NCBI GenBank assembly: GCA_002786065.1
Contig: NHNY01000006.1
Coordinates: 310,001 to 374,000, forward strand
DNA length: 64,000 nt
Source of the DNA: Microcyclospora pomicola
Taxonomy: Eukaryota; Ascomycota; Dothideomycetes; Capnodiales
Direction of reading: 5' to 3'
Shown piece after piece: positions 44,215 through 55,267 of this stretch. The position numbers and the translations under genes were made by a program. Below the pieces are notes generated by a model. The model was not told the origin of the DNA, did not search any database, and saw only the letters and a list, made by a program, of their open reading frames with translations. Position 1 is the stretch's first letter, and each line of letters opens with the position of its first letter.

Positions 44215-44963
44215 GCCTTGCAATGGTATACAGGTTCGTGACGCGCTGTTGTTGGATGTTGTTGATGTTGTGGAAAGTGATTTCGAATGCCTGAGTCACT
44301 TGCTTTTCTCTGAACGCTCATGCAATCAGGCTCGACCAACGCAGCAGTTTGGTGTCAAGTGCTCGTCGCGCGACCGCGATCATTAGCAATACAAAAAAGC
44401 GTTGGCGTGTTGGCGCCAGTGACGAGCATCAGTGGGATGATCAGACGTTTTGGCTTGGGTCGTGTCGTGCTTGTGGCTAGTGACATGACAACCGGCTGAT
44501 CCCGCACCGACGCCACAATTTCTTGACTGATGAGCTGCGCACATGTATGAACTGAAACACGAGTATCCAACACTATATCAAGTTCTTGATCCCCGAAGAA
44601 TGATCGATCTTTCAGACAATATGAACTACAGTGATGTTACAGCATTTGTACAATCTATAGCGGAACTTGTGGAATCATGGCTTTGACTTCAGGTCGCAGG
44701 ATTGCTGCGTGCAAGCACAAATCCAGTCTTGTTTGGGACTCTTTGACTTTCATTGTTTTGCAGTTCCACAGGTGAAGAAGCGTCAAATACCCCGAATTCC
44801 CTTGCTACGCTGCGATATGTTGATACTTTAACTCATCTTCCAGATAGCGCGAATTCGAAGTCGACCACCTCGCCGATGTGGCGAATAGAGTGAACGATGA
44901 TTTGAGCAGAGATGAAGCTTCGGAGCGCTTTCGAGGAGCGCAAGCAGCGAATTCGTCGTTCAC
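44215..44963. promoter_or_regulatory. Cdc11/Nud1 promoter and APH gene 3' region
   Basis: 749 bp. No conserved frame. The left end is the leader of the scaffold gene. Confidence 0.4.
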
Positions 44964-46789
44964 TCAGAGATATTCGTCTTCGTCCATATCGTCATACACC
45001 CAATGATCACGTAGGGCGGTTTTCTCCATCTCCGACTCTGCGAGCTTGAGAGACTCTATCTTCATCTGTGTGACGGCTTCTTTTGCTGCATCATAATGGT
45101 CGCAGGGCACCCATCCCTCGGGCCCAATGCCGAGCATCTGTTTTGAAGCTTGCATCTGTTCCTCGGCGTCGAGTTCTAGCTCGTCTAAATGCAAACACTC
45201 CCGCTCATCTTCTGCGGTGAAGTCGATGGGACAGGGCAATCCAGGATCCTCAGTGATGGCCTGCCACCGCTGTTTTATGAAGATCAGACTAGAGCGAAGT
45301 GGGACACTGTCGCCCTGCCACGGATCACCGGACAGTTGATAGACTTTACGCCTGGCCGTGGCGAACGGAGAGGCCATTGCTTCGAAGTGGACTGAATTGC
45401 TTTTGGCAGTATCTTCGATGTATCCGTAATGTAGGTTCCGCTCGCGTAAGACGCTCATTTGCTCAACCTGCTCGTGTTGAGACATACTTTCGTACTCATT
45501 GGGTAGCTGTGGTATCTCTAGAGCCCTCGAGACTGGATCATGAGAATTGTCGAAGTCGTCCGGAAGACCGCAATGCAAGAAGACTGGCAGAGCCACACTA
45601 TGCTGCCAGTCAATAATCGAGGTAACGGCAAAGTCGTCAGATACGAATATGTTACTCGGCCTAAGGTCAGGATGCCGGATAACAGGTCGTGTAAGCTTAT
45701 GGTTGCTCGTCGGTACGAGGTATTGAGCGATCTGGAGATATTTCTCTAGGCTATCGACATGGAGGGAAGGTGTTTGTCCCTCAAGGTTGAAGGTCTCACG
45801 TCGAATGCGGTCAAAGGGAAATAGGGGTGTTCCAAAACTTGAGAGGTAGCCAAGCTCTTTCTTTGCACCAGCTGTGAGGACATCGAGTGGAGTCTTGACT
45901 GAGCATGATCAGAAAATTGCTATTGGAAGAAATCGAAGCACTCACATGGCCCACGATCGATGTCAAGACCCCCCCTCTTACCGAACCAAAGGTGCAGACT
46001 CGTACTTGGCCCAACATAGATCGAATCAGGTCTGGCACAATCATCCTTGTCAACTGCCACACCATCAAGCTCACTGGGAAGGTCTCGATAGAAATACAAG
46101 CTACCACTAGCAGGTAGCTTGATATCGAAAAGCCGGCACTCAAGACGGACGATACCTTCAATAACTTTGCGTTGCTCTTTCTCATCCATGTTTTCCCACA
46201 GAAAGCCGACATTTGTGCCCGTGCTGTGCTCCATGAAGATGTACTCTACCCCTGCAGGGTTATCCATGGTTGCTGAGTATCCATAGATCTTGGGAACAAG
46301 AATTCCCTTAGCACGCAGAAAGGTCATTGTCGCAGCCTCGCTGGCCACAGCAAACCCTTGAGGTGTGGTAACCTCGTATGGAATGCGAGCTATGAGCGAG
46401 AATCCATCTCGCATTCGAATGATGTAGGCACGATTGGCCGCTCCCTCGCCGATTCTGTCGAAGTAAACAATGTCCTCGTACTTTCTGAAGACTGCTTCGG
46501 CTGCTAGGCGTTGAAGAAATTCTACATTGAAGTACCTCTGGCGCTCACGTAGTCGCCTCTGTTCGTTGTACCTGTTATCGTGGGTTAGCTGGCGCCCTGG
46601 GGAAGACGTGGTGAGATCTCACAGCCATCGACCGGAGGTGTATTGGAAGAGATGGTCACGTTGAATGACGGTGGACACAGGTCTGGTGTTGAGTCTAGCA
46701 ACGATGCCAAAATGAATTTTATAGATGTCTTTCGGGAGAGACGACCTCGATATGGCTCTACCAAAACGCGGTGGGCGCTGGCGAAACAT
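44964..46789 (-). CDS. Aminoglycoside phosphotransferase-fold protein, AIM9-like, mitochondrial
   Basis: Kinase-like APH-family protein; fungal members (AIM9-like) affect mitochondrial inheritance, biochemical substrate unknown. Three exons on the minus strand: 46789-46623, 46571-45946, 45898-44964; total 1728 nt, 575 aa, phases consistent. Introns have GTGAGA and GTGAGT donors and ACAG/TCAG acceptors. The N-terminus MFRQRPPRFGRAISRSSLP is Arg-rich without acids, like a mitochondrial presequence. FQYTSGRWLYNEQRRL and RYFNVEFLQRLAAEAV open the family domain; IGEGAANRAYII replaces a P-loop. The catalytic loop HPDLRPSNIFV and the following IIDWQHS metal site are intact, so activity is possible. 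The C-terminus is acidic. Confidence 0.9.
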
Positions 46790-47335
46790 TGCGTGCGGTA
46801 CACTTATACCATGCAATTGTCGGATTTGGATTGCAAGTCTTGATCTCTGGTAGTGAGAACGCAAGGTTGTTCCTGCACTTCAAGGCCTGTAATAAGGTGA
46901 TGCTGTGCTGGGGATTTGTACCGGCATCGCCGACATCAATGCACTCTTTCTGGAGAATGGCAGGACAGGGCAATGGGAAGCGGCTGTTTGTGTTCACATG
47001 CTGTGGAATACTCTACGAATATTGTGGGAGGAAGAGACCGTCATCGGCGCATATGAAGCATCCAATTCGATCATACAATTGCATGCAGTCGTATATATAA
47101 GGTACCTATGTCAGATATCTGTAGGTGAGTCGCTGTCCTGGCCTTGAAGTGTTGCTGGGGGAAGACCTGGCAACCGGCTGCTTCCATGTCGTCCCGCACA
47201 TCGTTGCTCCGACGTCTGCCTGCGCGACCTTGCCACCATCACCATACTGCACCTATATCGAGTCCCTCGTTTTCACTGTCCGCCTTCAAAAGTCGACTGC
47301 GAAGCCATGTTATTATGCTGTAAGTTTATGATACC
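46790..47335. promoter_or_regulatory. Divergent promoter APH/47.3-kb gene
   Basis: TATATATAA at 47092-47100 lies about 240 bp before the ATG at 47336. Two earlier ATGs (47107 and 47186) fall between them; the first opens a frame of only six codons. Confidence 0.45.
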
Positions 47336-49711
47336 ATGATCAAGACGCATCGTCCAAGAGGACATTTGTGGACATGTGCCTCTCTCTTCCAGGAAAGTAA
47401 GCAATTCTGCGAGGTTGCATACGAGGATTGTGCAACGGCAGAGTATCCTATCATAGCTGCCGATCCAGATGGTCGGGCCTCTGATCCTCAGCGTGCTGCG
47501 AAGCGGCAGCGAATTGAGAGGATTGCCCACGGATTTATGCTTGGGGAGCCAATCAGACTTGAGTCGACTGCCTTCAGACCTTATAAACTGAAGACAACGG
47601 TCGAATGGAACCAACGATCTTTGACCGAGCAGTCTTTTACACTCTCTGAGCATCAAAATGCTGGGCCGATCAAGTTTGCACAACCAGGGATGAGTCAGCG
47701 AGCTGGCGGAGGACTTATTGAGCAACAATCGAAGAATGCTGGTGATGGAGTGCTCAGCCTCAGAAGGGCCGGGAAGTCTTTCTACACTCAAAAGGTATCC
47801 AACGCAAACAATAAAGTCACAAAGCCTCCACATACTCTGCGGCATAAAGCAGATGTGCTTTCCTCACGACCGAGCACAGATGTATTGGACCAAGCTGCAG
47901 CGCTTCGTCAAACCCGGGGTGCGAAGACGGGCTCTAAAGCGTACAATCTTCAGCCACACTCAGTTGTAATAAGACATGCTTTATCCCAGCCTCCTCGCTA
48001 TTGCACACGTCGTTTAACGGCTGGCTTGTCAAGGCACGATCGCCTTGACCTTGCAGAGACAAAGTGCAAGAGGGTGCGAGATGTCGAAGATGCAAATGAG
48101 AGCGCAGACGAGCTTCGGATTCCTCGATGCGAGCCTAATGCTGAAAGTCCGAATACAGCGTCCGTTATGGGACAGTCCACGAGCTTTGCCCAGGGCCACA
48201 GTGCGGCTGTGTTTGCAGACGCAGGCAACCCCACAGGAGTTCTTCTCGCAGAGGACTTATCGCTCAGCGATAAAACATCACAAGGAGAGCGGACCGCAGT
48301 CAGCCGCGACCCTGTTGAAGATCCGATGCAAAGTGTTGTACACGTGAAAGCCTCAGGAAGACACCAGTGTTCTACTATGCGCAATTCTACGAGGGCCAAG
48401 ATACAAGCAGAGAGTGTACACACAGCAGTCTGCCTTAGCCCGAAAAGTGGTTTGGCCGGCGGTGGAGGTGCACCGGGCTATATCGTGGCCCCAAACCCTT
48501 GTGACGGCTCGACCCCTTTCGTATACCGGAAACGGGGCAAGAAGCTCGGAAAGACTGGCAGAGAGAAGGCCAGTGATGAGACAATAGATGACACTCATGC
48601 AAGACAACTGTTTACACCGTGTCGACCAGCCGCTCATCTAACGACGAGTGCGGAAAGACTGAATGGGAGCAGAGCAGCACAGGATCCCGACACTCCCCTA
48701 GTCGATGTGCATCTGAACACCGAATTCACGTGCGCGGTCGAGACTGCTGACGATCGCCTCTCCCTTCAGAAAGCACTTCGGCGTGAGCTCAGGGATTCTG
48801 GAGCGAGGGTCACGAATGCAGCTGGTGAAGTACTTGCTTCTTCGCCGATAACGGCGCACGTCCAGCACGATCAGGGCGATGGAGCTGCTCAGAGCGAAGG
48901 AGTGGTCGATGCTGTCCAATCACTTCCCTGGGCAGGGACCCAGAAATTACTTCAACAAGCTGAGAAGGAGCTCCTCATGTCACGTATCGACTTGGATGGC
49001 GGCGATGATCTTGGTACAGATTCTCATCGTCCAGAATCAGGCATAGAGCAACACAACGAACGCGAACTTCTTCGTGAGCTTTCACAAGCCTCACAAGGTG
49101 ATGTTGAAACTCAGACACTCGTGGAAGCCTGGTCGCCATGGTCGACCGTGAAGAAGCCCTTGACTCGTGAAGTCGCCAGACTGCCGGTCGCATCAGCATG
49201 GTCGGACGCGCAACATTCCGTTGCAAGAACTGTCGCTCTAGTTCCTCCGGGTGGTTCGCCCTTTGTACACAAGACTCTCGCTCGTCGCAGTCTCGACCGT
49301 CCAAGTCGCGCACAGCTTCGCAATTCCAAGCAGAAATCATCGCCGACTCTAACAGATCTTGGGTTTCCGGTGCAGAAACCGTCATCATTTACGGGGTCAG
49401 GGAGTCAGAAGATCCTTTCCGTCACCAATAGCAACGCAGACGTTGACTTACACCACTCAGGATTACCTCGAGACGGCCACTCTGGATCCACCTCAGCTAC
49501 ACTTCGCGACTTTGTGGCGAACGACCAGGATGCAAATCGTCCACAATCAGGATTTACGCCGACGACAACAAACAGCATAGGCGCGCCTCTCCCAAGCTAT
49601 GAAGCTGCGCAGCTTCCAGACGACGACTCACAACTGAATGGGATCATCCACGATCTCACGACAAGTCTGCTAAGGACAGACGACATGTGTGGAATACTCG
49701 GCGAGATATAG
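47336..49711 (+). CDS. Large disordered protein of unknown function (791 aa)
   Basis: No domain recognised. A single open frame rich in Ser, Ala, Arg and Gly. An N-terminal block (DPQRAAKRQRIERIAHGFMLGEP, then FRPYKLKTTVEWN) resembles a conserved N-terminus of fungal nuclear proteins of unknown role (from memory, uncertain); KRQR would serve as an NLS. The rest has short charged or hydrophobic islands (LQQAEKELLMSRIDLDG, ELLRELSQAS, AEAWSPWSTVKKP). An alternative 5' exon is possible: ATG 47186, donor GTAAGT at 47320 and an acceptor AG at 47397 keep frame and would replace the first ~20 residues. Codon use and length argue for a real gene; role unknown. Confidence 0.7.
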   Translation: MIKTHRPRGHLWTCASLFQESKQFCEVAYEDCATAEYPIIAADPDGRASDPQRAAKRQRIERIAHGFMLGEPIRLESTAFRPYKLKTTVEWNQRSLTEQSFTLSEHQNAGPIKFAQPGMSQRAGGGLIEQQSKNAGDGVLSLRRAGKSFYTQKVSNANNKVTKPPHTLRHKADVLSSRPSTDVLDQAAALRQTRGAKTGSKAYNLQPHSVVIRHALSQPPRYCTRRLTAGLSRHDRLDLAETKCKRVRDVEDANESADELRIPRCEPNAESPNTASVMGQSTSFAQGHSAAVFADAGNPTGVLLAEDLSLSDKTSQGERTAVSRDPVEDPMQSVVHVKASGRHQCSTMRNSTRAKIQAESVHTAVCLSPKSGLAGGGGAPGYIVAPNPCDGSTPFVYRKRGKKLGKTGREKASDETIDDTHARQLFTPCRPAAHLTTSAERLNGSRAAQDPDTPLVDVHLNTEFTCAVETADDRLSLQKALRRELRDSGARVTNAAGEVLASSPITAHVQHDQGDGAAQSEGVVDAVQSLPWAGTQKLLQQAEKELLMSRIDLDGGDDLGTDSHRPESGIEQHNERELLRELSQASQGDVETQTLVEAWSPWSTVKKPLTREVARLPVASAWSDAQHSVARTVALVPPGGSPFVHKTLARRSLDRPSRAQLRNSKQKSSPTLTDLGFPVQKPSSFTGSGSQKILSVTNSNADVDLHHSGLPRDGHSGSTSATLRDFVANDQDANRPQSGFTPTTTNSIGAPLPSYEAAQLPDDDSQLNGIIHDLTTSLLRTDDMCGILGEI

Positions 49712-51740
49712 ACAAGACTTGGCATTGCCGAAGCATTACAACAAGAAACAACTAGACATTCCATAGAACTGGTCCCGACACGTTGTACGGAAGTCATTTT
49801 GCTTTTTCAATCGCAATACTACCTTATAGTGCTTGACTATACTTCGTTCATTCTAGCATACAGGCTTTCCCCTGGCGGGTCTGGCATTGCAACAACCAAG
49901 CTACCTACCATGTGAGCAACGAACCCCAGGTCCACTTCTCTTGTGGGGCATCGGCCATGTGAGTGCCCATGGGGGACGTTTCGGCCAATATTTCGGCGAT
50001 ATTGCAAGACGCATGAATGTCGCTCGAGTCTCTCCACAGTCTACAGCGCCATGAAGTTACGCCACCATTTCCCAAACTCTTGTGAACATCATCCTCCTTT
50101 GACGGAAAAGTCGGGTTCAGGTGATCTCGGGAGACGGCACTTCGCATCCAGTATGCCGAAGTGACAGCCTCATGGCGCCATTCTGACGCCTGTGTCCGCG
50201 GCGATCGTAGTGCCATACAGAAACTTCACTTCTGTCTGCAACGATTGGCGAGGATATGGAGGTCAATGTCACTGTCGGTATGTGGACATCTGCACGCACG
50301 TGAAGACGGCGTGGAGGAGCGCACAGACCATCCATACGACCCACAACCATCCCCATGGGCATCGAACTTAGAGTTCGACAAGCTCCACCGCTCATGTTCC
50401 CTCCGATGTTCTGGGCTTTTCCTCCGCTTCACGTTGCTCTGCCTCGATTTTGAGGAACTCGATATACCGAATTCTATGAGTTTGCGATTGCGCCATGACG
50501 CTTCACACGGATGTTGTCGCAATAGCGTTGGCAGCTTCGTGATGGCTTGCCACTTACCGCATCACGGCTTGGAGTTTTCGCGGTTGGCGCAAGGTCCCGC
50601 ACCCTTGGGCGATAGCTTCCATACGCCACCAAGCGCCATGCGGTCCTCTCTCTGCCTTGGCGCTATCAAACCATTCGCATCACATGTCTATCGGCGTGTC
50701 CGCGCACCCTACCGTGCTCATCAGTAGCTTCGGACGGGTGAGTCCGACTACCAATCTAGCAATGGAGACTCCAACAAGAAATCATTGTCTTTTGCTTGAC
50801 TCATTATGATCCTTGGTACCGGCTGTGCTTGCTGTCCGCGGCTTGTCAGTCTTGGACGTTGCGCGATCAAGACCCGCGCGGCTCATAATTTCCCTGGCCA
50901 ATACAGTATATACTCCGTATGTACTGTATCGTGCAATCCGGGCATGCTCAATCACAGAGCAGACTCTGCAGAGCCGCATGGTACAGCCGGCTTGCCCACG
51001 GGCCACGATCAGCCCCCGAAAAACTTCCCCACAAACCACTAGGTCTTGTGTTGCAGATCTTTACCGCAGCAATCCCTGCGATATATCAAGCCTTGTCTAA
51101 GCGAAACAGCGCTTGCACGAACCAAAGACTTGTGATGCCGGTCACATTCGATCATGAAGCAGGCCAATGTATATTTCCTGTAACAACGAAACCCATGTGA
51201 TCCTCCAAGGGTGCTTCATCACATTCGCAGGCTTGCATGGACTGATGATACTCGAGCAATTCCTTCAAATAGAGTTCATGGCTGCTGTCCGAAACCGAAC
51301 AGTTCTAGCCGAGCGTGGTGGCCTTTGCTCAGCGCCGAAGTGGATACCGAGCCAGCAAGCCATCGTGGAGAAAGCACGGAGAAGATGGAGCTCCACGGCT
51401 GCTGCATACGAGGCTCACATGTGACATTCCAGCCTGGGACCAGTAACATTATATGCCATGCTAGACCTCTTCCTTCGGGGGGAAGGTCTAATCTCGACCA
51501 ATGAAGAGGCCTTGCGACACAAGAACGAGCTAGATCCAACAGTAGCGTTGTAACACGGCAGTCAGAGCACTGCGTGGCGATGATGCTCTCCCCGGATAGA
51601 GCTTGTGCCTGCGAGTCCAGCAGGTCTATGTAAGGCTTGAGCTGTCCCTCCCTTCCAATAATCGATTCTCCTCTCCTCCCAGGCTTTCACTCTCCGTTTT
51701 CATCTCTTCCATCGATCAGATCGCAACGAAGTCCAACATC
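49712..51740. other. 2.0-kb intergenic region before the sugar transporter
   Basis: No convincing gene. A plus-strand frame at 50161-50727 starts only from GTG, and the overlapping minus-strand frame at 50226-50522 is short. The region is probably the long promoter of the transporter. GGCTAA-like XlnR sites were not searched exhaustively. Confidence 0.45.
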
Positions 51741-54114
51741 ATGGCGGAGAAGCACGACATCGTCCAGCATCACGATGCTACTGGCTCCGACAGCGACAAC
51801 GAGAAGAACTTCGTAGATGAAGCTCTCCAAGATGTCGACCTGCACAACAACTTGGAGGCCAAGTTAGTGATACCCTCGAGGCTCGTGACCAATGTCTGCA
51901 ACAGCTAACCAACGTCGACGAAACAGGATCAAGAACCCTCTCGCTGGCATCAGCCGCGGAACATTGATGAAGAACGTGGAGCGATTCGCCGTCGAGCACA
52001 GCCTCGAGGATGTCACTCCACTGCTCAAGAAGGGCGCCCTGGTCGCACAGAACCCTGCTGAGTGGGAGACTGTTGAGGGTCTCGACGAGGCTGAGCACGA
52101 GGCTCTCCGCAACGAGGTCGTGCACAAATGGCGCCAGCCTCGCGCTTTGTACATCACCATCATCCTCTGCTCCGTCGGAGCTGCAGTCCAGGGCTGGGAT
52201 CAGACTGGTAGCAATGGCGCTAATTTGAGCTTTCCCACTGGTATGTATCTCTGGCAAGTCTTGGAAACGAGGACCTTCCCATTAGACCAATGGAACCCTC
52301 CCATGTCTTGTGCTGGGGAAGGGAACACCTGGGCTGAATTCCACACCAACTTCATGGGAGGTGTTTACACCCGTACGAGCAATTGCTAACATTCTGTTGC
52401 CTCTAGAGTTCAAGATCTCTGACGACCCGACTGACCCAAGCTACAAGCCCAGCAACGTGTGGCTTGTTGGTCTCGTCAATGCTGCACCTTACATCGCTTC
52501 CTCCCTTCTCGGCGCTTGGCTCAGCGACCCGCTTAACAACTACTTCGGTCGTCGTGGCACGATCTTCTTCAGCGCTGTCTTCTGTCTGTTCTCTGTCATT
52601 GGTTCCGGTTTGACCCGCAATTGGTGGGAGCTGTTCATCTGCCGTCTTCTCCTTGGTATCGGTATGGGCTCAAAGGCTAGCACGGTGCCTATCTACGCTG
52701 CTGAGAACGCGCCGGCTTCCATTCGCGGTGCATTGGTCATGACATGGCAGGTAGGTTCTTGCAGCTTTCTGCATTCTTCACAACCGCGGTGAACCTTCAG
52801 TACTGATTGATCGATATAGCTATGGACCGCTTTTGGTATCTTCCTTGGTTTCTGTGCCAATTTGGCGGTCTTCGATGCTGGCAGGATCACATGGCGTCTT
52901 CAGCTGGGATCCGCCTTCATCCCCGCTGTCCCTCTCGTCCTCGGCATTTACTTCTGCCCTGAATCTCCACGTTGGCTCATGAAGAAAGGGCGTTATGTCG
53001 ATGCCTACCAATCGCTTCTCCGCCTGCGCAACACTCCCCTTCAGGCGGCTCGCGACCTGTACTACGTCCACGCCCAGCTCGTCATCGAGAGCAAAGTCAT
53101 CGGTCAGAGCAACTACTTCCAGCGTTTCACCGAGCTGTTCACCATCCCGCGTGTGCGCCGTGCAACACTCGCCTCTTTCACCGTCATGATTGCGCAGCAG
53201 ATGGTAAGCCACTTATCCCTCCAAAAGAAAGAACTATCATTGACTAACACTCTTCCAGTGCGGTATCAACATCATCGCTTTCTACTCATCCTCGGTCTTC
53301 ATTGCCGCCAAGGCCTCTCCGTTCACCGCCCTGCTCGCATCTTTCGGCTTCGGTCTCGTCAACTTCGTCTTTGCTTTCCCAGCTGTCTGGACCATCGACA
53401 CTTTCGGCCGTCGTGCACTGCTCCTGTTCACCTTCCCCAGTAAGTTCTGTGCCAAAGCTACCACATATCGACCACACACTGACGACGACCACAGACATGG
53501 CATGGTGCTTGTTGGCTGCTGGTTTCTGCTTCTACATCCCAGAGTCTTCGAGCGCACATTTGGGCTTGGTGGCATTCTTCATCTTCCTTTTCGCTGCCTT
53601 TTACTCTCCCGGTGAAGGCCCTGTGCCATTCACCTACTCCGCCGAGGTCTTCCCTCTCTCTCACCGAGAGGTCGGCATGTCCTGGGCTGTCGCTACCTGC
53701 CTGTTCTGGGCCTCCGTGCTCTCCCTCACCTGGCCTGCCATGGGTACGTGACTTCCACCTCATGATCTTCCTCAATGCGAAATGCTGACTCTCTGGTTTC
53801 TAGTCCAAGCCATGACCACGACCGGCGCCTTCTGCTTCTACGCCGGCCTCAACATCATCGCCCTGATCATGATCTTCTTCTTCGTGCCCGAGACCAAGCA
53901 ACGCACCCTCGAGGAGCTCGACTACGTCTTCGCCGTCCCCACCCGCACGCACATGCACTACCAGGCCACCAAGGCCCTGCCGTACTTCCTCAACCGCCAC
54001 GTGCGCCGCAACAAGAACGCCAAGCTCGAGCCGCTGTACACGTTTGACCACGTCGCCAGCGATGCCGCGCGCTCGTCCAGTGTCGTCGACTACAACGCGA
54101 CGCAGAGGAAGTGA
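51741..54114 (+). CDS. MFS sugar/polyol transporter (sugar porter family)
   Basis: Plasma-membrane sugar or polyol:H+ symporter; substrate not predictable by eye. Seven exons (51741-51862, 51927-52240, 52407-52750, 52820-53203, 53259-53439, 53495-53743, 53804-54114) give 1905 nt, 634 aa, all phases consistent. Five of the six introns are 55-69 nt; the one at 52241-52406 is 166 nt. Sugar-porter signatures: [10 protein letters not shown] in TM1, FGRRGT in loop 2-3, [25 protein letters not shown] (end of TM6), [11 protein letters not shown] in loop 8-9 and [13 protein letters not shown] after TM12. The cytosolic N-terminus (~130 residues) is long for the family, with an extra acidic/polar region ([20 protein letters not shown]). 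Gene lies 1.15 kb from the XlnR-type gene, same strand. Confidence 0.93.
52241..52406 (+). other. Long intron 2 of the sugar transporter
   Basis: 166 nt with GTATGT donor and CTCTAG acceptor. The frame stays open from exon 2 through most of the intron to a stop near 52389, so retention would truncate the protein after about 196 residues. Confidence 0.7.
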
Positions 54115-55267
54115 GCGTGACGAGGGACGAGGAGATGCAGAGAATCAGGGGATGGTACCTTTTAGTCATGATGTGCATGATGTGACGACCTTGCTTTTCT
54201 CCTGGCGCTCTGTGCCAAGAATACGATCCCACGGTCTACATCTCAATACCCATAGCGAGCAGTTCTTGTCATCTTTCTTCTCTTTTCCAAAAAAGCCGTA
54301 AGGCATTTACTACGGATTGGCTATTTGCTGGGCAATGATGTCGCTCATGGCGGTCATGGCCTATTCGCGCGTGAAACGATAAAACACCATACTTCTAGGC
54401 ACTTACAACGTCGCCTTGGTCTCATCAAGGAATGCTAACACACTCAAGCCTGATACAGAATTACCCATATCTGATGATGATATTGCGTATACATACCCCT
54501 GATACCGTCGTGCTCGTCTCCACTGCCGAAACATTGTCGAAACATCTCCAATACAGATACTGCTTGGGGTTCCTCCATCATCAGTCTCTCGCCGCTCTGG
54601 CGGAAGAAGCTTACCGCGCGTCCTAGATGATTGTTCTAGACCGGCGGAATGGTAGGTATTTTTTTTGGATCTCGACAAATCAAAATCCTTCGGTGCTGCT
54701 TCTGCGGAGCTTCCGCCGAGTTACTACGCCTAGTATAGCTGCGATCAGCATGCTCGAGCTTCCATGCCGGAGTGTACGGGATACTGTATACAGCTCTAGC
54801 TGGGAACGTGCCGGTATGGGGGACCCGATGTTATGATCACTAATCTGCATCGGGTGCAGACGTCCGTCGACGAGATGGAGGAGATCGAGCGCGAAGACTG
54901 GGCGCATTGATCTGTGGTTGCAACGCAGTCTAGACGGTGATCGTAGACGCGATCGGCCTAGGAAATCGACCGGCGACGACGTTAAGGCGCATCCGGTGGT
55001 GGTCCAACCAGCCTCAAGTCTCCAGGTAACTTACCGCACGCCCTCGTCATCTCCGCTCTAGAATCTTGCCGGCCGCTCGTGCGGTCGGAGCGGTTGGCCT
55101 TCCTCCGCCCAATGCACCGCTATGCGCTGCCAGCGATATGCCCGCTGAGACGGCGGTGGTGATACATCGACTGCCACTGTCCATGCGAACGTCGTCGAGG
55201 CCATTCGCCTCCCGGCCGTGTCGACGACAGTGACAAAGTGCCCTGCACCCCCGCGGACCGACCCACC
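54115..55267. promoter_or_regulatory. Transporter 3' region and XlnR-type promoter
   Basis: 1.15 kb. Frames at 55047-55427 minus are shadows of the XlnR N-terminus. The last 200 bp are a GC-rich leader. No TATA seen at the expected distance. Confidence 0.45.

Noticed and set aside
50161-50727. 188-codon frame upstream of the sugar transporter
   Set aside because: Starts only from GTG, Cys/His-rich without pattern, no homologue recognised.
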